DNA of 64,000 nt from Microscilla marina ATCC 23134 (GTDB taxonomy: Bacteria; Bacteroidota; Bacteroidia; Cytophagales; Microscillaceae). The notes beneath the pieces were generated by a model, which was not told where the DNA came from, did not search any database, and saw only the letters and a list, made by a program, of their open reading frames with translations. The DNA lies in NCBI RefSeq assembly GCF_000169175.1, contig NZ_AAWS01000001.1, positions 124,001 to 188,000 of the forward strand, in the 5' to 3' direction. Both the position numbers and the translations under genes were made by a program. Positions 1 to 8,008 of this stretch are shown here, one piece after another (the first letter of the stretch is position 1; every line of letters starts with the position of its first letter).

Positions 1-2
1 GT

Positions 3-2351
3 AATTATATTGAGGTAGAAGCTACCACTGGTTGGAAAGTGGGTGACCGTATAGTGATAGCATCTACTGACTTTGATATGGACAATGCTGAAGAACGAAC
101 GATTACTCAGATAAATGGTTCTAGAGTGTATTTATCGACTCGCCTTAATCATAAACACTTTGGGCAAAAGCAAACTTATCAACGAGTAATTAATAGACAA
201 ACCCATAGGTGGATACTGGATGAGCGAGCCGAAGTAGGCATGTTATCACGCAATTTAGTCATTCAAGGAGATATTAGTAGTGCCAGCACTAAGTTTGGTG
301 GGCATATAATGATGATGCGAGGATCTACCGCGCGTATTTCTAATGTAGAGTTGTATCGTATGGGACAGCGTAATATTTTGGGGCGCTATCCTTTTCATTG
401 GCATCTAATGGGTGATGCCAGCGGACAATACTTTAGTAATTCAAGTGTGCACCATACCTATAACCGTGCCATTACGGTGCATGGTACCAATAATACTGTA
501 GTAGATCAAAATGTTTGCTATGACAACTTGGGGCATGCAGTCTTTCTAGAAGATGGAAATGAAACTGGCAATCAAATCATTGGTAACCTGGGGTTGGTTA
601 CTCGCCGTCCTCACAAGGACTTTGCTTTATTGCACAGCGATGTTTTGAAACATAGAAATGCCAGCGGGCCCTCTACTTTCTGGATTACCCACCCTCATAA
701 TACAGTACAAAACAACCGTGCGGCAGGTTCCGATGGATCAGGTTTTTGGTTTGCTTTTCATGCCGAAGGCAACGGATTAAACTTTGCCAATGGCGCTTTT
801 GACAATAATACAGCGCATTCTAGTTACCATGGCTGGTTGGTGGGCATGGGACCCGATAGAGATGATTCTGTACAGCTAACCCTTACCTATGAACCAAGCA
901 CCGAAGTGACCATTAACAATCTGACGGTGTATAAAAATCAGCTGGGCAACTATTCACGGATCAAAGGAAGGAACCGTACTACCAACAAAACGATTACCAA
1001 CACATACAATAATATGATTGTGGCAGATAACTGGGAAGGAGAAACCAGTACCTGGAAAACCAACTACAACAGAGTGTTGTGGGTAGGAGCATCAGACAAT
1101 CACGAGCATGTGTCCAATATTCCAGATAGGTTAGCTCCTTCAGAAAGGGGAGATAAATATGTGGTAGGTCATATTATCTATGATGGACCAGTGCATATCA
1201 AAGATTCTTATTTTGCAGATTTTGATGCGAAGTATGTAGGGGGTAAACTTTCCAAATTTAGTTTGTTTGACCAGTGGGGAGCCACCATTAGGTATATGGG
1301 ACATACTATGGAAAATACCATTGTAGATAAGCCAAGTAGCTATCAGGTACACTTCAGAGAAGTACAAGACCACAATGGGACTGACTTGCAGTCTTTTTGG
1401 TTTGCCGGAATGATTTATGACATAGATGGGGCGATGACCAACCAACCCATGAATGCCATTACCCGCAATACTCCCATCATGGTAGATGGTACAAGTTTAC
1501 CCATTGGCTCAGGTAATGCAAGTGAAGTGACTCGTCGGTTTGCCTATGTAGAGTTACGTTCATCGGACGAAGATTATGGTCCAGCTAGTAAGCGTCGCCA
1601 AACCAGTACCTTGACTAGAGGCGATGGTGTGAGTTTTACTGAGTTACATCAACACTCGGCGCTCGACGGGGTAGCATTGCCCATTATGGTAGATGGGGTA
1701 CACCACTATAAATATACTTATTCAAAACCTGTCATTCCTACCATATCAAGATTCGATTTTCATAGCATGAATCAGGGAGAGTACGTGATTTTAGAGGTTG
1801 CAAACGTACCCAGCGGATTTATTGTACGTAGGGTAACCCCTAGAGGTAAATATAGTTATTATGCAAATGATGGTTTACAACTTGTACCTAATCGTTTGTC
1901 TTTGGCCAATTTGAAAAGTATGAACGGATCAGGGTATTACTATAACTCATTTACCAAAAGCTTGTACTTACGTTACCAGGCATTAAGTGGTTCGTTTACT
2001 GATGATGGCATCATAGAATCTTTGATGGTGTGTACCAATGGCACTTGCAATGGTACAGTAGCCCGTACTCATACTGTAGTAGGCAACGATCAGTCAGAGA
2101 GTAACTCTGTAGTATACCCCAACCCGTTTGAGCATACTTTGCAGCTATCAGTCAAAGTAGCCAATAACGAAAAAGTGACTTTTAAACTGTATGACTTGTT
2201 GGGCAAAGAAAGAAAAAACTATGTCCAGTCAAATCTAAAAGCAGGCAAGCATCGGCTAGAGGTAAACGTGGCAGATTTGCCCAAAGGCAGCTACCTGTAT
2301 CGCCTTCAGGTAGGTAATAAATATTTTACCGGAAAGCTATTGAAGAAATAG
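3..2351 (+). CDS. G8/beta-helix protein, CEMIP/TMEM2-like, T9SS cargo (5' partial)
   Basis: The gene runs off the left edge. The frame is open from base 3, and residues before the first in-frame GTG (base 39) already read as family sequence (TTGWKVGDRIVIAST), so the start lies outside. The first ~25 residues fit the end of a G8 domain. A right-handed beta-helix region follows, with a block at bases ~380-565 (GRYPFHWHLMGD, HHTYNRAITVHG, LGHAVFLEDG) very like the animal hyaluronan-degrading proteins CEMIP and TMEM2. The last ~80 residues (YPNPF..., LYDLLGK, LPKGSYLYRL) form a type A T9SS sorting domain, so the protein should be exported and surface-anchored or released. Binding or cleavage of a glycosaminoglycan-like polysaccharide is an inference. 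782 residues are visible. Confidence 0.88.
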   Translation, partial: NYIEVEATTGWKVGDRIVIASTDFDMDNAEERTITQINGSRVYLSTRLNHKHFGQKQTYQRVINRQTHRWILDERAEVGMLSRNLVIQGDISSASTKFGGHIMMMRGSTARISNVELYRMGQRNILGRYPFHWHLMGDASGQYFSNSSVHHTYNRAITVHGTNNTVVDQNVCYDNLGHAVFLEDGNETGNQIIGNLGLVTRRPHKDFALLHSDVLKHRNASGPSTFWITHPHNTVQNNRAAGSDGSGFWFAFHAEGNGLNFANGAFDNNTAHSSYHGWLVGMGPDRDDSVQLTLTYEPSTEVTINNLTVYKNQLGNYSRIKGRNRTTNKTITNTYNNMIVADNWEGETSTWKTNYNRVLWVGASDNHEHVSNIPDRLAPSERGDKYVVGHIIYDGPVHIKDSYFADFDAKYVGGKLSKFSLFDQWGATIRYMGHTMENTIVDKPSSYQVHFREVQDHNGTDLQSFWFAGMIYDIDGAMTNQPMNAITRNTPIMVDGTSLPIGSGNASEVTRRFAYVELRSSDEDYGPASKRRQTSTLTRGDGVSFTELHQHSALDGVALPIMVDGVHHYKYTYSKPVIPTISRFDFHSMNQGEYVILEVANVPSGFIVRRVTPRGKYSYYANDGLQLVPNRLSLANLKSMNGSGYYYNSFTKSLYLRYQALSGSFTDDGIIESLMVCTNGTCNGTVARTHTVVGNDQSESNSVVYPNPFEHTLQLSVKVANNEKVTFKLYDLLGKERKNYVQSNLKAGKHRLEVNVADLPKGSYLYRLQVGNKYFTGKLLKK

Positions 2352-2378
2352 TTTGACCTAGGCAATACTTTTTTTCTC

Positions 2379-2411
2379 AAAATCCCTGGTGTGTGTAACG
2401 CCAGGGATTTT
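2379..2411. terminator. Bidirectional intrinsic terminator
   Basis: Inverted repeat aaatccctgg/ccagggattt with an 11-base loop, T-rich on both flanks. It lies between the convergent G8 gene and the Uma2 gene, so it can end transcription from both sides. Confidence 0.85.
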
Positions 2412-2416
2412 TGGCT

Positions 2417-2947
2417 TTATACTACCTGCTGATAAATATCTTTTAACAATACCTCTTGGTTGTGTAATAAAAACGGTTTGGTATTGTCGCTATGCTTGAT
2501 TATTTCCAGCTTCCAACCTTGTTCGTTACGAGTAAACAACTGTAGCAAGGGACGTTGTTCATCTATGAGCAGGTATTGCTCAAGGTGGGAGACTTGCTGG
2601 TAAAATCCCCATTTTAGTTGCGTATCTGTTTGTTTGGTCTGAGGCGACATAATTTCTACCACTAATACAGGGTTGAGCACAGCACTTGCTTGTTGGGGGG
2701 CTTCGTAAAGAATGGGAGCGCTGGGTAATAGCACAAAGTCAGGGTATACATAAGCATCTGCCAAGGGTATAAATACTAGTGAGGAAGTTGTTGGGGCACT
2801 CTTGGAAAATAAATCAGCAAGATTTTGGCCGATTTGGTGATGAGCTTCACTGGCAGGTGCACAGGCAACCAACTGCCCTTGGTGGTACTCCCATTGATTG
2901 GGTTGTTGGCAGGCTTTTGTCAAAAAATCTTCTTCTGTAATAGTCAT
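2417..2947 (-). CDS. Uma2 family (DUF820) restriction-endonuclease-like protein
   Basis: 176 residues, the usual length for the Uma2/DUF820 family of PD-(D/E)XK-fold proteins, which are abundant in cyanobacteria and filamentous Bacteroidota and whose cellular role is unknown. Seen in sequence: the N-terminal WEYHQGQLV strand pair, then YVYPDFVLL with the first acidic residue, LVVEIMSP with the Glu, a Lys/Tyr helix (LKWGFYQQ) and LEQYLLID. It stands alone, convergent with the G8 gene and downstream of the divergently organised marR region. The family assignment is firm; nuclease activity is unproven. Confidence 0.85.
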   Translation of the reverse strand: MTITEEDFLTKACQQPNQWEYHQGQLVACAPASEAHHQIGQNLADLFSKSAPTTSSLVFIPLADAYVYPDFVLLPSAPILYEAPQQASAVLNPVLVVEIMSPQTKQTDTQLKWGFYQQVSHLEQYLLIDEQRPLLQLFTRNEQGWKLEIIKHSDNTKPFLLHNQEVLLKDIYQQVV

Positions 2948-3045
2948 ATAAAAGGCATTGCTTGAAGCCCAAAATTACAAAAGTTTTTAATCTTTAAGTA
3001 CTCAAAGCTGGTTGTTTGTTGTGATAGGGGGTACAATGTATTTGG

Positions 3046-3519
3046 TTACTCTTTTCGCTTGAGTTTGCGTAGACAAGCGTGCAGAAGCTGCAACATTTCC
3101 AAACGTTCATTTTGGTCAAGCGATCCAAACATTACTTGATTGGCGTCTACCCGCTTTTGCTCCATCTGGCTAATCACTCCAATGCCTTTTTCAGTGATTT
3201 TTAGTCTTTTACGCCTTCTATCTATGGGGTCTTCTATTTGAGTAATTAAGTCTTTTTGACTCAGAATATTTACCAGATTGGCAATGTTAGGCTTAGAAAC
3301 ATCCAGTGCCTCGGCTATATCTTTGGCAAATACCCCCTCTTTCATTCGTTGAGAATTTAAAAAAGGAATATTAGGGTCGCCATAAATGTATAGCAAAATC
3401 AACCATTGTTGGGTCGTAATACCTAACTCTTGGGTCAATACATCCCCTTTTTTAGTCATTTGAGCGGCCAGTTCTATAATGGTCAGTACTAAAGACTCTT
3501 CAACTGTTTCTTTGCGCAT
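3046..3519 (-). CDS. MarR family transcriptional regulator
   Basis: 157 residues from the ATG at 3519 (MRKETVEESL). An open extension upstream to 3606 is rejected because it crosses operator-like DNA and adds no conserved residues. The winged-helix part is clear: dimerisation helix, LGITTQQWLILLYI, recognition helix region FAKDIAEALDVSKPNIANLV, then the wing DPIDRRRKRLKITEKG. It probably represses itself or nearby genes in response to a small ligand. Two inverted 19-bp motifs and an 8-8-8 dyad lie just upstream (see those entries). No effector gene is adjacent in an obvious divergent pair, so the target is unknown. Confidence 0.92.
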   Translation of the reverse strand: MRKETVEESLVLTIIELAAQMTKKGDVLTQELGITTQQWLILLYIYGDPNIPFLNSQRMKEGVFAKDIAEALDVSKPNIANLVNILSQKDLITQIEDPIDRRRKRLKITEKGIGVISQMEQKRVDANQVMFGSLDQNERLEMLQLLHACLRKLKRKE

Positions 3520-3825
3520 GGGTTTAGTTTTTAAGCCGAACTTGTTTGAACTTTTATTCTTTAAGAGTAAAACAGGCAATATTGTTTTACAGGCAAGATT
3601 TAGCAATGAAGGTTTAACAAGGACTAACTAAGCCTTTTTAACGATAAAGTTTAAACAAGTTCATTATTAATGATAGTAACTTGAGGGCAAATTATAACAT
3701 TTTATGCACAATAATACGAGTGGGGAATTTCTTCACATTATAGTAAACTAGGGTTAAAATAAGTAAGTAGATTAACCGAATATTACTATTTTAAACTCTT
3801 TTTATCTTGTCAACAGAAGCTCCGA
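3520..3825. other. Intergenic region marR-siaC
   Basis: AT-rich region between two minus-strand genes. Apart from the operator-like repeats near the marR start, no gene, RNA or terminator is seen. Confidence 0.6.
3538..3662. promoter_or_regulatory. Operator-like repeats upstream of the marR gene
   Basis: Three symmetry elements sit just upstream of the MarR start. The motif gaacttgtttgaacttttat (3538-3557) recurs inverted at 3644-3662, where the reverse strand reads gaacttgtttaaactttat. Between them lies the perfect dyad gtaaaaca-N8-tgttttac (3567-3590). A 13-bp palindrome, tcattattaatga, follows at 3661-3673. MarR dimers bind such dyads in their own promoters; assignment to this MarR is inference. 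Confidence 0.45.
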
Positions 3826-4221
3826 TTAGTCGGCTAGTTCATAGGGAATGAGGTTGATAGATAGTTTGCTGACAAGTTTAAAACATTCACCCTCCTCCAA
3901 TAAACCTGTATTGTCTTCGGGGTAATGCCAGTTAATGACTAGCTTGCCACCTTCGTTTTCATAATCTTTGAGCGTTCTAAATACAGTCGACATAATCTTG
4001 GATGAGCTGGAGTTCAGGTATAAAAAACGAAAGTCCCACTCCATGTGGCCTTTTACTTCTTTGATGTAGGTGTTTATCCACTCCTGAATGGGCGCATAAA
4101 ACGCTTGTGGATTTTCTATGAATGATTCCCCTTCCATAGAACATTTGCCAGTGGTGGCATTTAATTTTACAGCAGGAGTTAAAAAGGTTCCAGTGGTTTC
4201 TTCTATATGCAAATCTTTCAT
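3826..4221 (-). CDS. SiaC family (DUF1987) regulatory phosphoprotein
   Basis: 131 residues, typical of the DUF1987/SiaC family. In Pseudomonas aeruginosa SiaC is phosphorylated by the kinase SiaB, dephosphorylated by the PP2C-type SiaA, and in its unphosphorylated form binds and activates the diguanylate cyclase SiaD. Family signs are the N-terminal TPAVKL..TTGKCSMEGES, FYAPIQEWINTYI, and the phospho-acceptor region FLYLNSSSSK (residues 67-75). Here Ser stands where the family usually has Thr after the Asn. A SiaB-type kinase gene lies upstream on the same strand, 208 bp away. No diguanylate cyclase is nearby, so the output partner is unknown. Confidence 0.88.
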   Translation of the reverse strand: MKDLHIEETTGTFLTPAVKLNATTGKCSMEGESFIENPQAFYAPIQEWINTYIKEVKGHMEWDFRFLYLNSSSSKIMSTVFRTLKDYENEGGKLVINWHYPEDNTGLLEEGECFKLVSKLSINLIPYELAD

Positions 4222-4429
4222 AACGGCAATTTATAATAAATCATTGAACGTAATATATACGATTAAATAAGACAAAATGAATTGTGAAATGCAATATTCA
4301 GAGGCTGAATACTGTATAAGCATAGATTAAGTGTTATAAAAACACCTTAAATACCTAGAAACAAAGGATGTTTTTTAAGTATTCAATATTGAAAACAATT
4401 TTCTTGGTGATGAAGCCCTTAGAGCACTT

Positions 4430-5002
4430 TTAATTATGATCTTTGTACACCTTGGCACAAAACCCCAGGTAGGTATACTCATCGTTGATTTTTTCTGTAA
4501 CAACCTGTATTTTGTTGCCTGATAGCAAAGCTACCTGAAGTAGTCCTAACCCTCCTCCTTTACTGGTGGGGCTGGCAGTTTTTTGAGCAAGCTCTGCTTT
4601 GAAATGAAACAAACCTGTACGGTCTAGTGAGTTGATGTGGTTACAATGATTTTTGAGTGTTTCTACTGTTTCACTTTTCATTACATTGCCCGTAATCAAT
4701 AGGTAAGCTTCTTCTTGTTCATCCAACACAATCGTTCCTACCGACTCTGTGTCTTTCAACAGGTTATGTTCTTCTGAATACAATAAGATATTTTGAGCCA
4801 GTTCTATAAAAATAGATTGTATTTTGTATTGAAGGTTGGTTTTGGTGAAGGTAGTACGGATAAAATGCCTTGCTTTGGCAATTAATTTATAATTAATCCC
4901 TCCCTTATACATGATAAGTGGAGCCTTTACCCGAAAAATATTACTGTATACAAGAGACTTTGCCATATAAAAATCAACCATTTTTGCTGTCAATATCATC
5001 AT
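4430..5002 (-). CDS. SiaB family protein kinase (GHKL-type ATPase fold)
   Basis: About 190 residues. It resembles SiaB (DUF6272), a Ser/Thr kinase with a GHKL/anti-sigma-like ATPase fold. The N-box helix reads IFIELAQNILLYSEEH and the ATP-lid/G2 region SKGGGLGLLQVA. The start is uncertain: ATGs at 5002, 4981 and 4966 are all in frame, and alignment to the family would favour one of the latter two. It precedes the SiaC gene, its likely substrate. SpoIIE/PP2C phosphatases that could reverse the reaction are encoded at 18485 and 53881, not beside it. Confidence 0.8.
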   Translation of the reverse strand: MMILTAKMVDFYMAKSLVYSNIFRVKAPLIMYKGGINYKLIAKARHFIRTTFTKTNLQYKIQSIFIELAQNILLYSEEHNLLKDTESVGTIVLDEQEEAYLLITGNVMKSETVETLKNHCNHINSLDRTGLFHFKAELAQKTASPTSKGGGLGLLQVALLSGNKIQVVTEKINDEYTYLGFCAKVYKDHN

Positions 5003-5005
5003 CAA

Positions 5006-5458
5006 ATATTTTAAGATAAATGGTTATTTAAAATTGTAAAAATATAACAATTAATGATCCCTGTGTTAATTAATTGTTGTGTTGGGTTTTTGCTTAAGAG
5101 TGAATTTATCTAAACAATTTAGAAAGAAAAAGGAGTGTATGCAATTGTGAAAATAGTGGTAATTTCTGCTGAAGTAACAAAAGCTTACAAAATTTAATAC
5201 GATGGATTGGTAAATATGGATACAGTATCTTCTGAATAAGTTGTACTTAGGCAATAATATGAGGCTAATTTGTCAATATTTTTGAATAGGCTTCATGCAA
5301 AAATATAGTTTTTTGTAGACTGTCTGTTCGTGTTGTTATTCTTAAAATAAAAACAAACGTGGGTTGTACTGCCTTTATCAAGGGTGATTGTCTGCGCCCA
5401 AAAAGTAAGCAATGTCTCACCACCCTTGTTACTCATAGGCACCGCCTATGCTTTGCAA
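5006..5458. other. Intergenic region upstream of the siaB-type gene
   Basis: No gene is convincing here; a 62-codon minus-strand frame is AT-rich and lacks protein-like composition. Two inverted repeats lie at the far end: caagggtg (5379-5386) with cacccttg (5421-5428), and cataggc/gcctatg (5434-5450). The latter is just past the end of the methyltransferase gene but has no T-run. Confidence 0.55.
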
Positions 5459-6196
5459 TTACTTTATTTTTTGAGCAATGATGTGATGAAGACCATTTTC
5501 CAGGGCATTTATCTGTACGCTAAACCCATTGTTGTGAAGTAAGCGCTCTATGAGCCCAGGAGAAATTTTTATTTTATAATAACTGCTTACTTTTTGCTGC
5601 CACCCTTCGTCTTTTTTTTCCCAAAGCAAATCTGTAACCCTTACTTTTTGCGCTTCATAGTTCAATACACAAGTCAATAGGCGCTCATTGTCACTTTTTA
5701 CAGGTATAAACTCTTGAGTACCCGATGGTTGGGTTGAATAATTTCGAAAAGAGCATAAAAACTTGCTACCCTTTTTGAGGCATGCAGCTACATCTTGGAT
5801 AAAAGTTTCGAGCGCACGGTCAGACACCAGGTGGGCAAGGGTATCGCCCCAACAACCAATAAGTTCAGGCTGTAGATGGGCGTACTTTTTTATGTGTCGT
5901 ATATTATCTTCCTGCGTATGAATAATTAAATCACCTGCATTTTGCTGAAGCTCTGCCAATAGTTTTTTATTAAAATCTATAGCGGTAACTTCAAAACCTT
6001 GCTTGGCTAATGCTATCGACTGGATGCCGTGTCCAGCGCCCAAATCTATGGCTACTTTGTTGCCTTGTGGCAAAATATTGTATGTCTCGAAAAACGCTTG
6101 TTGTTGTGTCATGCACTCATCAAAACTACCCATCATCCAGGAATAAAAATTCTGTAAATGAGTGTCATAGTGGGTTTTTACTTGTGAATCTGCCAT
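5459..6196 (-). CDS. Class I SAM-dependent methyltransferase
   Basis: 245 residues from ATG 6196. The Rossmann motif I is clear ([20 protein letters not shown]), followed by motif II EVTAIDF and a later [12 protein letters not shown] segment. The N-terminus ([18 protein letters not shown]) resembles the cap of methyltransferases acting on small molecules. Its substrate cannot be read from sequence. It is divergent from yidD, sharing a ~60-bp intergenic region. Confidence 0.85.
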   Translation of the reverse strand: MADSQVKTHYDTHLQNFYSWMMGSFDECMTQQQAFFETYNILPQGNKVAIDLGAGHGIQSIALAKQGFEVTAIDFNKKLLAELQQNAGDLIIHTQEDNIRHIKKYAHLQPELIGCWGDTLAHLVSDRALETFIQDVAACLKKGSKFLCSFRNYSTQPSGTQEFIPVKSDNERLLTCVLNYEAQKVRVTDLLWEKKDEGWQQKVSSYYKIKISPGLIERLLHNNGFSVQINALENGLHHIIAQKIK

Positions 6197-6215
6197 CAAT
6201 CTGAACTTTTGAGAA

Positions 6216-6223
6216 TAAATTTG
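6216..6223 (+). promoter_or_regulatory. Putative -7 box for yidD
   Basis: taaatttg matches the Bacteroidota -7 consensus TAnnTTTG. It is 34 bases before the yidD ATG, but no convincing -33 TTG is seen at normal spacing. Confidence 0.4.
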
Positions 6224-6256
6224 TATTTTTACCTACAAGTACCAAATAAGAAGTCA

Positions 6257-6520
6257 ATGCTCAAAGCCATTTTTATATTTTTTATTCGGGTTTACCAAAA
6301 AGGTATCTCTCCTTACTTGCCCGCTACCTGTCGCTATCAACCTACTTGTTCGCATTATACCGTAGAAGCCATCCAAACTCACGGAGCCCTTAAAGGCATG
6401 TGGTTGGGAATGAAACGCATATCGCGCTGTCACCCCATGGGAGGCAGTGGTTATGACCCTGTACCCCCCAAAGTAGACAAGAAAAGCCCTTCTCAAAACC
6501 CCAAAAGTGACGACGATTAG
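6257..6520 (+). CDS. yidD: Membrane protein insertion efficiency factor YidD
   Basis: 87 residues from ATG 6257 ([19 protein letters not shown]); an upstream in-frame start would add 16 residues not found in the family. It carries the hallmark pattern [19 protein letters not shown], then [24 protein letters not shown], with the three conserved Cys. YidD is a small membrane-associated protein that helps YidC insert inner-membrane proteins. In most bacteria it lies near rpmH/rnpA/yidC; here it is alone. Confidence 0.95.
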   Translation: MLKAIFIFFIRVYQKGISPYLPATCRYQPTCSHYTVEAIQTHGALKGMWLGMKRISRCHPMGGSGYDPVPPKVDKKSPSQNPKSDDD

Positions 6521-6841
6521 TGTACGGTACATGGTGGCAATACTGTTTTCTTACCACGCCATTGGCAGCTCCCAACTTCCGTATCTTATCTAAAAGTCTT
6601 ATAAATCACTAAAAATAAGTGTGATAGAAAAAGTGTAGGTGCTTGTGAACTGAACCTACATTAACCTGCTGTGATGAGCTCAACATAGTTAAACAGGGTC
6701 TAGCATTAGTATCTAAGGACTTGCGACTTGTCGCTTAAAGCTTGCCCCTATCAGCACTTCTAACTTCCACCTATACATTATCATATTTAAAATTTTTCCT
6801 TTCCTATTTATAAATTAGTGGCATCTGTTTATTTTCGCAGG
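6521..6841. other. Intergenic region yidD-ACMSD gene
   Basis: Non-coding. It holds one copy of the dispersed repeat described at 6667-6749; nothing else is evident. Confidence 0.6.
6667..6749 (+). repeat. Dispersed intergenic repeat, copy A
   Basis: 83 bp nearly identical to 32021-32113: tgctgtgatgagctcaac, then agttaaacaggg, then the shared core gtatctaaggacttgcgac and ttgtcgcttaaagcttgccc. It lacks about 14 bases that copy D has in the middle. Family members at 18321 and 22101 share the core ggtatctaagga. Confidence 0.85.
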
Positions 6842-7849
6842 ATGAAGATAGACATGCACACCCACATTATACCGGAAAAGCTCCCCCGTTTTGCCGAAAA
6901 ATTTGGTTATGGGGGCTTTATATACCTTGATCACCACAAAAAAGGAAAAGCCCGTATGTTAATGGACGGCAAGTTTTTCCGCGAAATAAAATCTAACTGC
7001 TGGGATCCGGTACTCCGCATCGAAGAATACAAAGCATATAATACCCAGGTGCAGGTAGTGTGCACCATACCGGTCATGTTTAGCTACTGGGCACAACCTC
7101 AAGATGGACTAGATGTTGCCAGGTTTTTGAATGATGACCTTGCCAAACTGGTGCAGGCACACCCTAAAAACTACATTGGCTTGGGTACCTTGCCCATGCA
7201 AGACATAGACCTTGCCGTAGAAGAACTACATCGTTGTAAAGAAGAACTGGGTTTTGCCGGGGTGCAAATAGGCTCTAACATTAACCAAAAAAACTTGAGT
7301 GAACCTGAGTTTCGGCCTTTCTTTCAAGCGTGTGAAGAGTTGGAAATGGCGGTTTTAATTCACCCCTGGGAGATGATGGGCATGGAAAACATGCGCCGTT
7401 ACTGGTTGCCCTGGCTGGTGGGTATGCCCGCCGAAACCACCCGCGCCATTACGTCTATGATCTTTAGTGGGGTTTTTGCCAGTTATCCTAAATTACGTGT
7501 AGCATTTGCCCATGCTGGAGGTTCCTTCTTAGCCACGCTGGGCAGAATAGAGCACGGGTTTAATTGTCGCCCCGACCTTGTGGCAATTGACAATCCAATA
7601 AACCCAAGAGAGTATTTGGGTAAGTTTTGGATTGATTGTATCACCCATGACACTACTATGCTCAAGTATGCTGTAGACATGATGGGGTCAAACCGGGTCA
7701 CTTTAGGTTCTGACTATCCTTTTCCGTTGGGTGACCTGGAAATAGGGGCTTTCATCGAAGAAACTGACCTGTCGGACAAAGACAAAGAAAACATTTACTG
7801 TAATGCTACCCTTGAGTGGCTCAACCTAAAAAAAGAAAAGTTTATGTAA
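6842..7849 (+). CDS. 2-amino-3-carboxymuconate-6-semialdehyde decarboxylase (ACMSD)
   Basis: 335 residues from ATG 6842, matching ACMSD (about 336). ACMSD is a zinc amidohydrolase-fold enzyme of tryptophan/kynurenine (or 2-nitrobenzoate) breakdown; it decarboxylates ACMS and so diverts flux from quinolinate/NAD. Seen: the metal motif MKIDMHTHIIP, FGYGGF, NCWDPVLRI, VMFSYWAQP, GLGTLPMQ, GVQIGSN, IHPWEMM, YWLPWLVGMPAETT, FAHAGG and GSDYPFPLGD with the catalytic Asp. All are near-identical to animal ACMSD. No other kynurenine-pathway gene is in the window. The GTG at 6818 is a weaker start. Confidence 0.95.
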   Translation: MKIDMHTHIIPEKLPRFAEKFGYGGFIYLDHHKKGKARMLMDGKFFREIKSNCWDPVLRIEEYKAYNTQVQVVCTIPVMFSYWAQPQDGLDVARFLNDDLAKLVQAHPKNYIGLGTLPMQDIDLAVEELHRCKEELGFAGVQIGSNINQKNLSEPEFRPFFQACEELEMAVLIHPWEMMGMENMRRYWLPWLVGMPAETTRAITSMIFSGVFASYPKLRVAFAHAGGSFLATLGRIEHGFNCRPDLVAIDNPINPREYLGKFWIDCITHDTTMLKYAVDMMGSNRVTLGSDYPFPLGDLEIGAFIEETDLSDKDKENIYCNATLEWLNLKKEKFM

Positions 7850-7931
7850 CAGAGGGGGGAAGAGTTGATTGATAGACCTGTTGGTTAAGTTATTCAGAAA
7901 GTTAAAAACATAGCTCAAAGTTTTATAAAAC

Positions 7932-7967
7932 AAAACCCTCACCAACCAAAAGTTGATGAGGGTTTTT
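7932..7967. terminator. Bidirectional intrinsic terminator
   Basis: Stem aaaccctcaccaac/gttgatgagggttt with one mismatch and a short A-rich loop, T-run on both outer flanks. It separates the convergent ACMSD gene and the T9SS cargo gene. Confidence 0.88.
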
Positions 7968-8008
7968 ATGAATTTGGCGATGAATCGACCAAATTTATTC
8001 AAGGTTAC

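Noticed and set aside
2417-2947. Uma2 gene as part of a restriction or defence system
   Set aside because: No methyltransferase or other defence gene adjoins it; such genes are scattered widely as singletons.
5066-5254. 62-codon minus frame upstream of the siaB-type gene
   Set aside because: Composition of random AT-rich DNA (Tyr/Phe/Asn/His), no start context.
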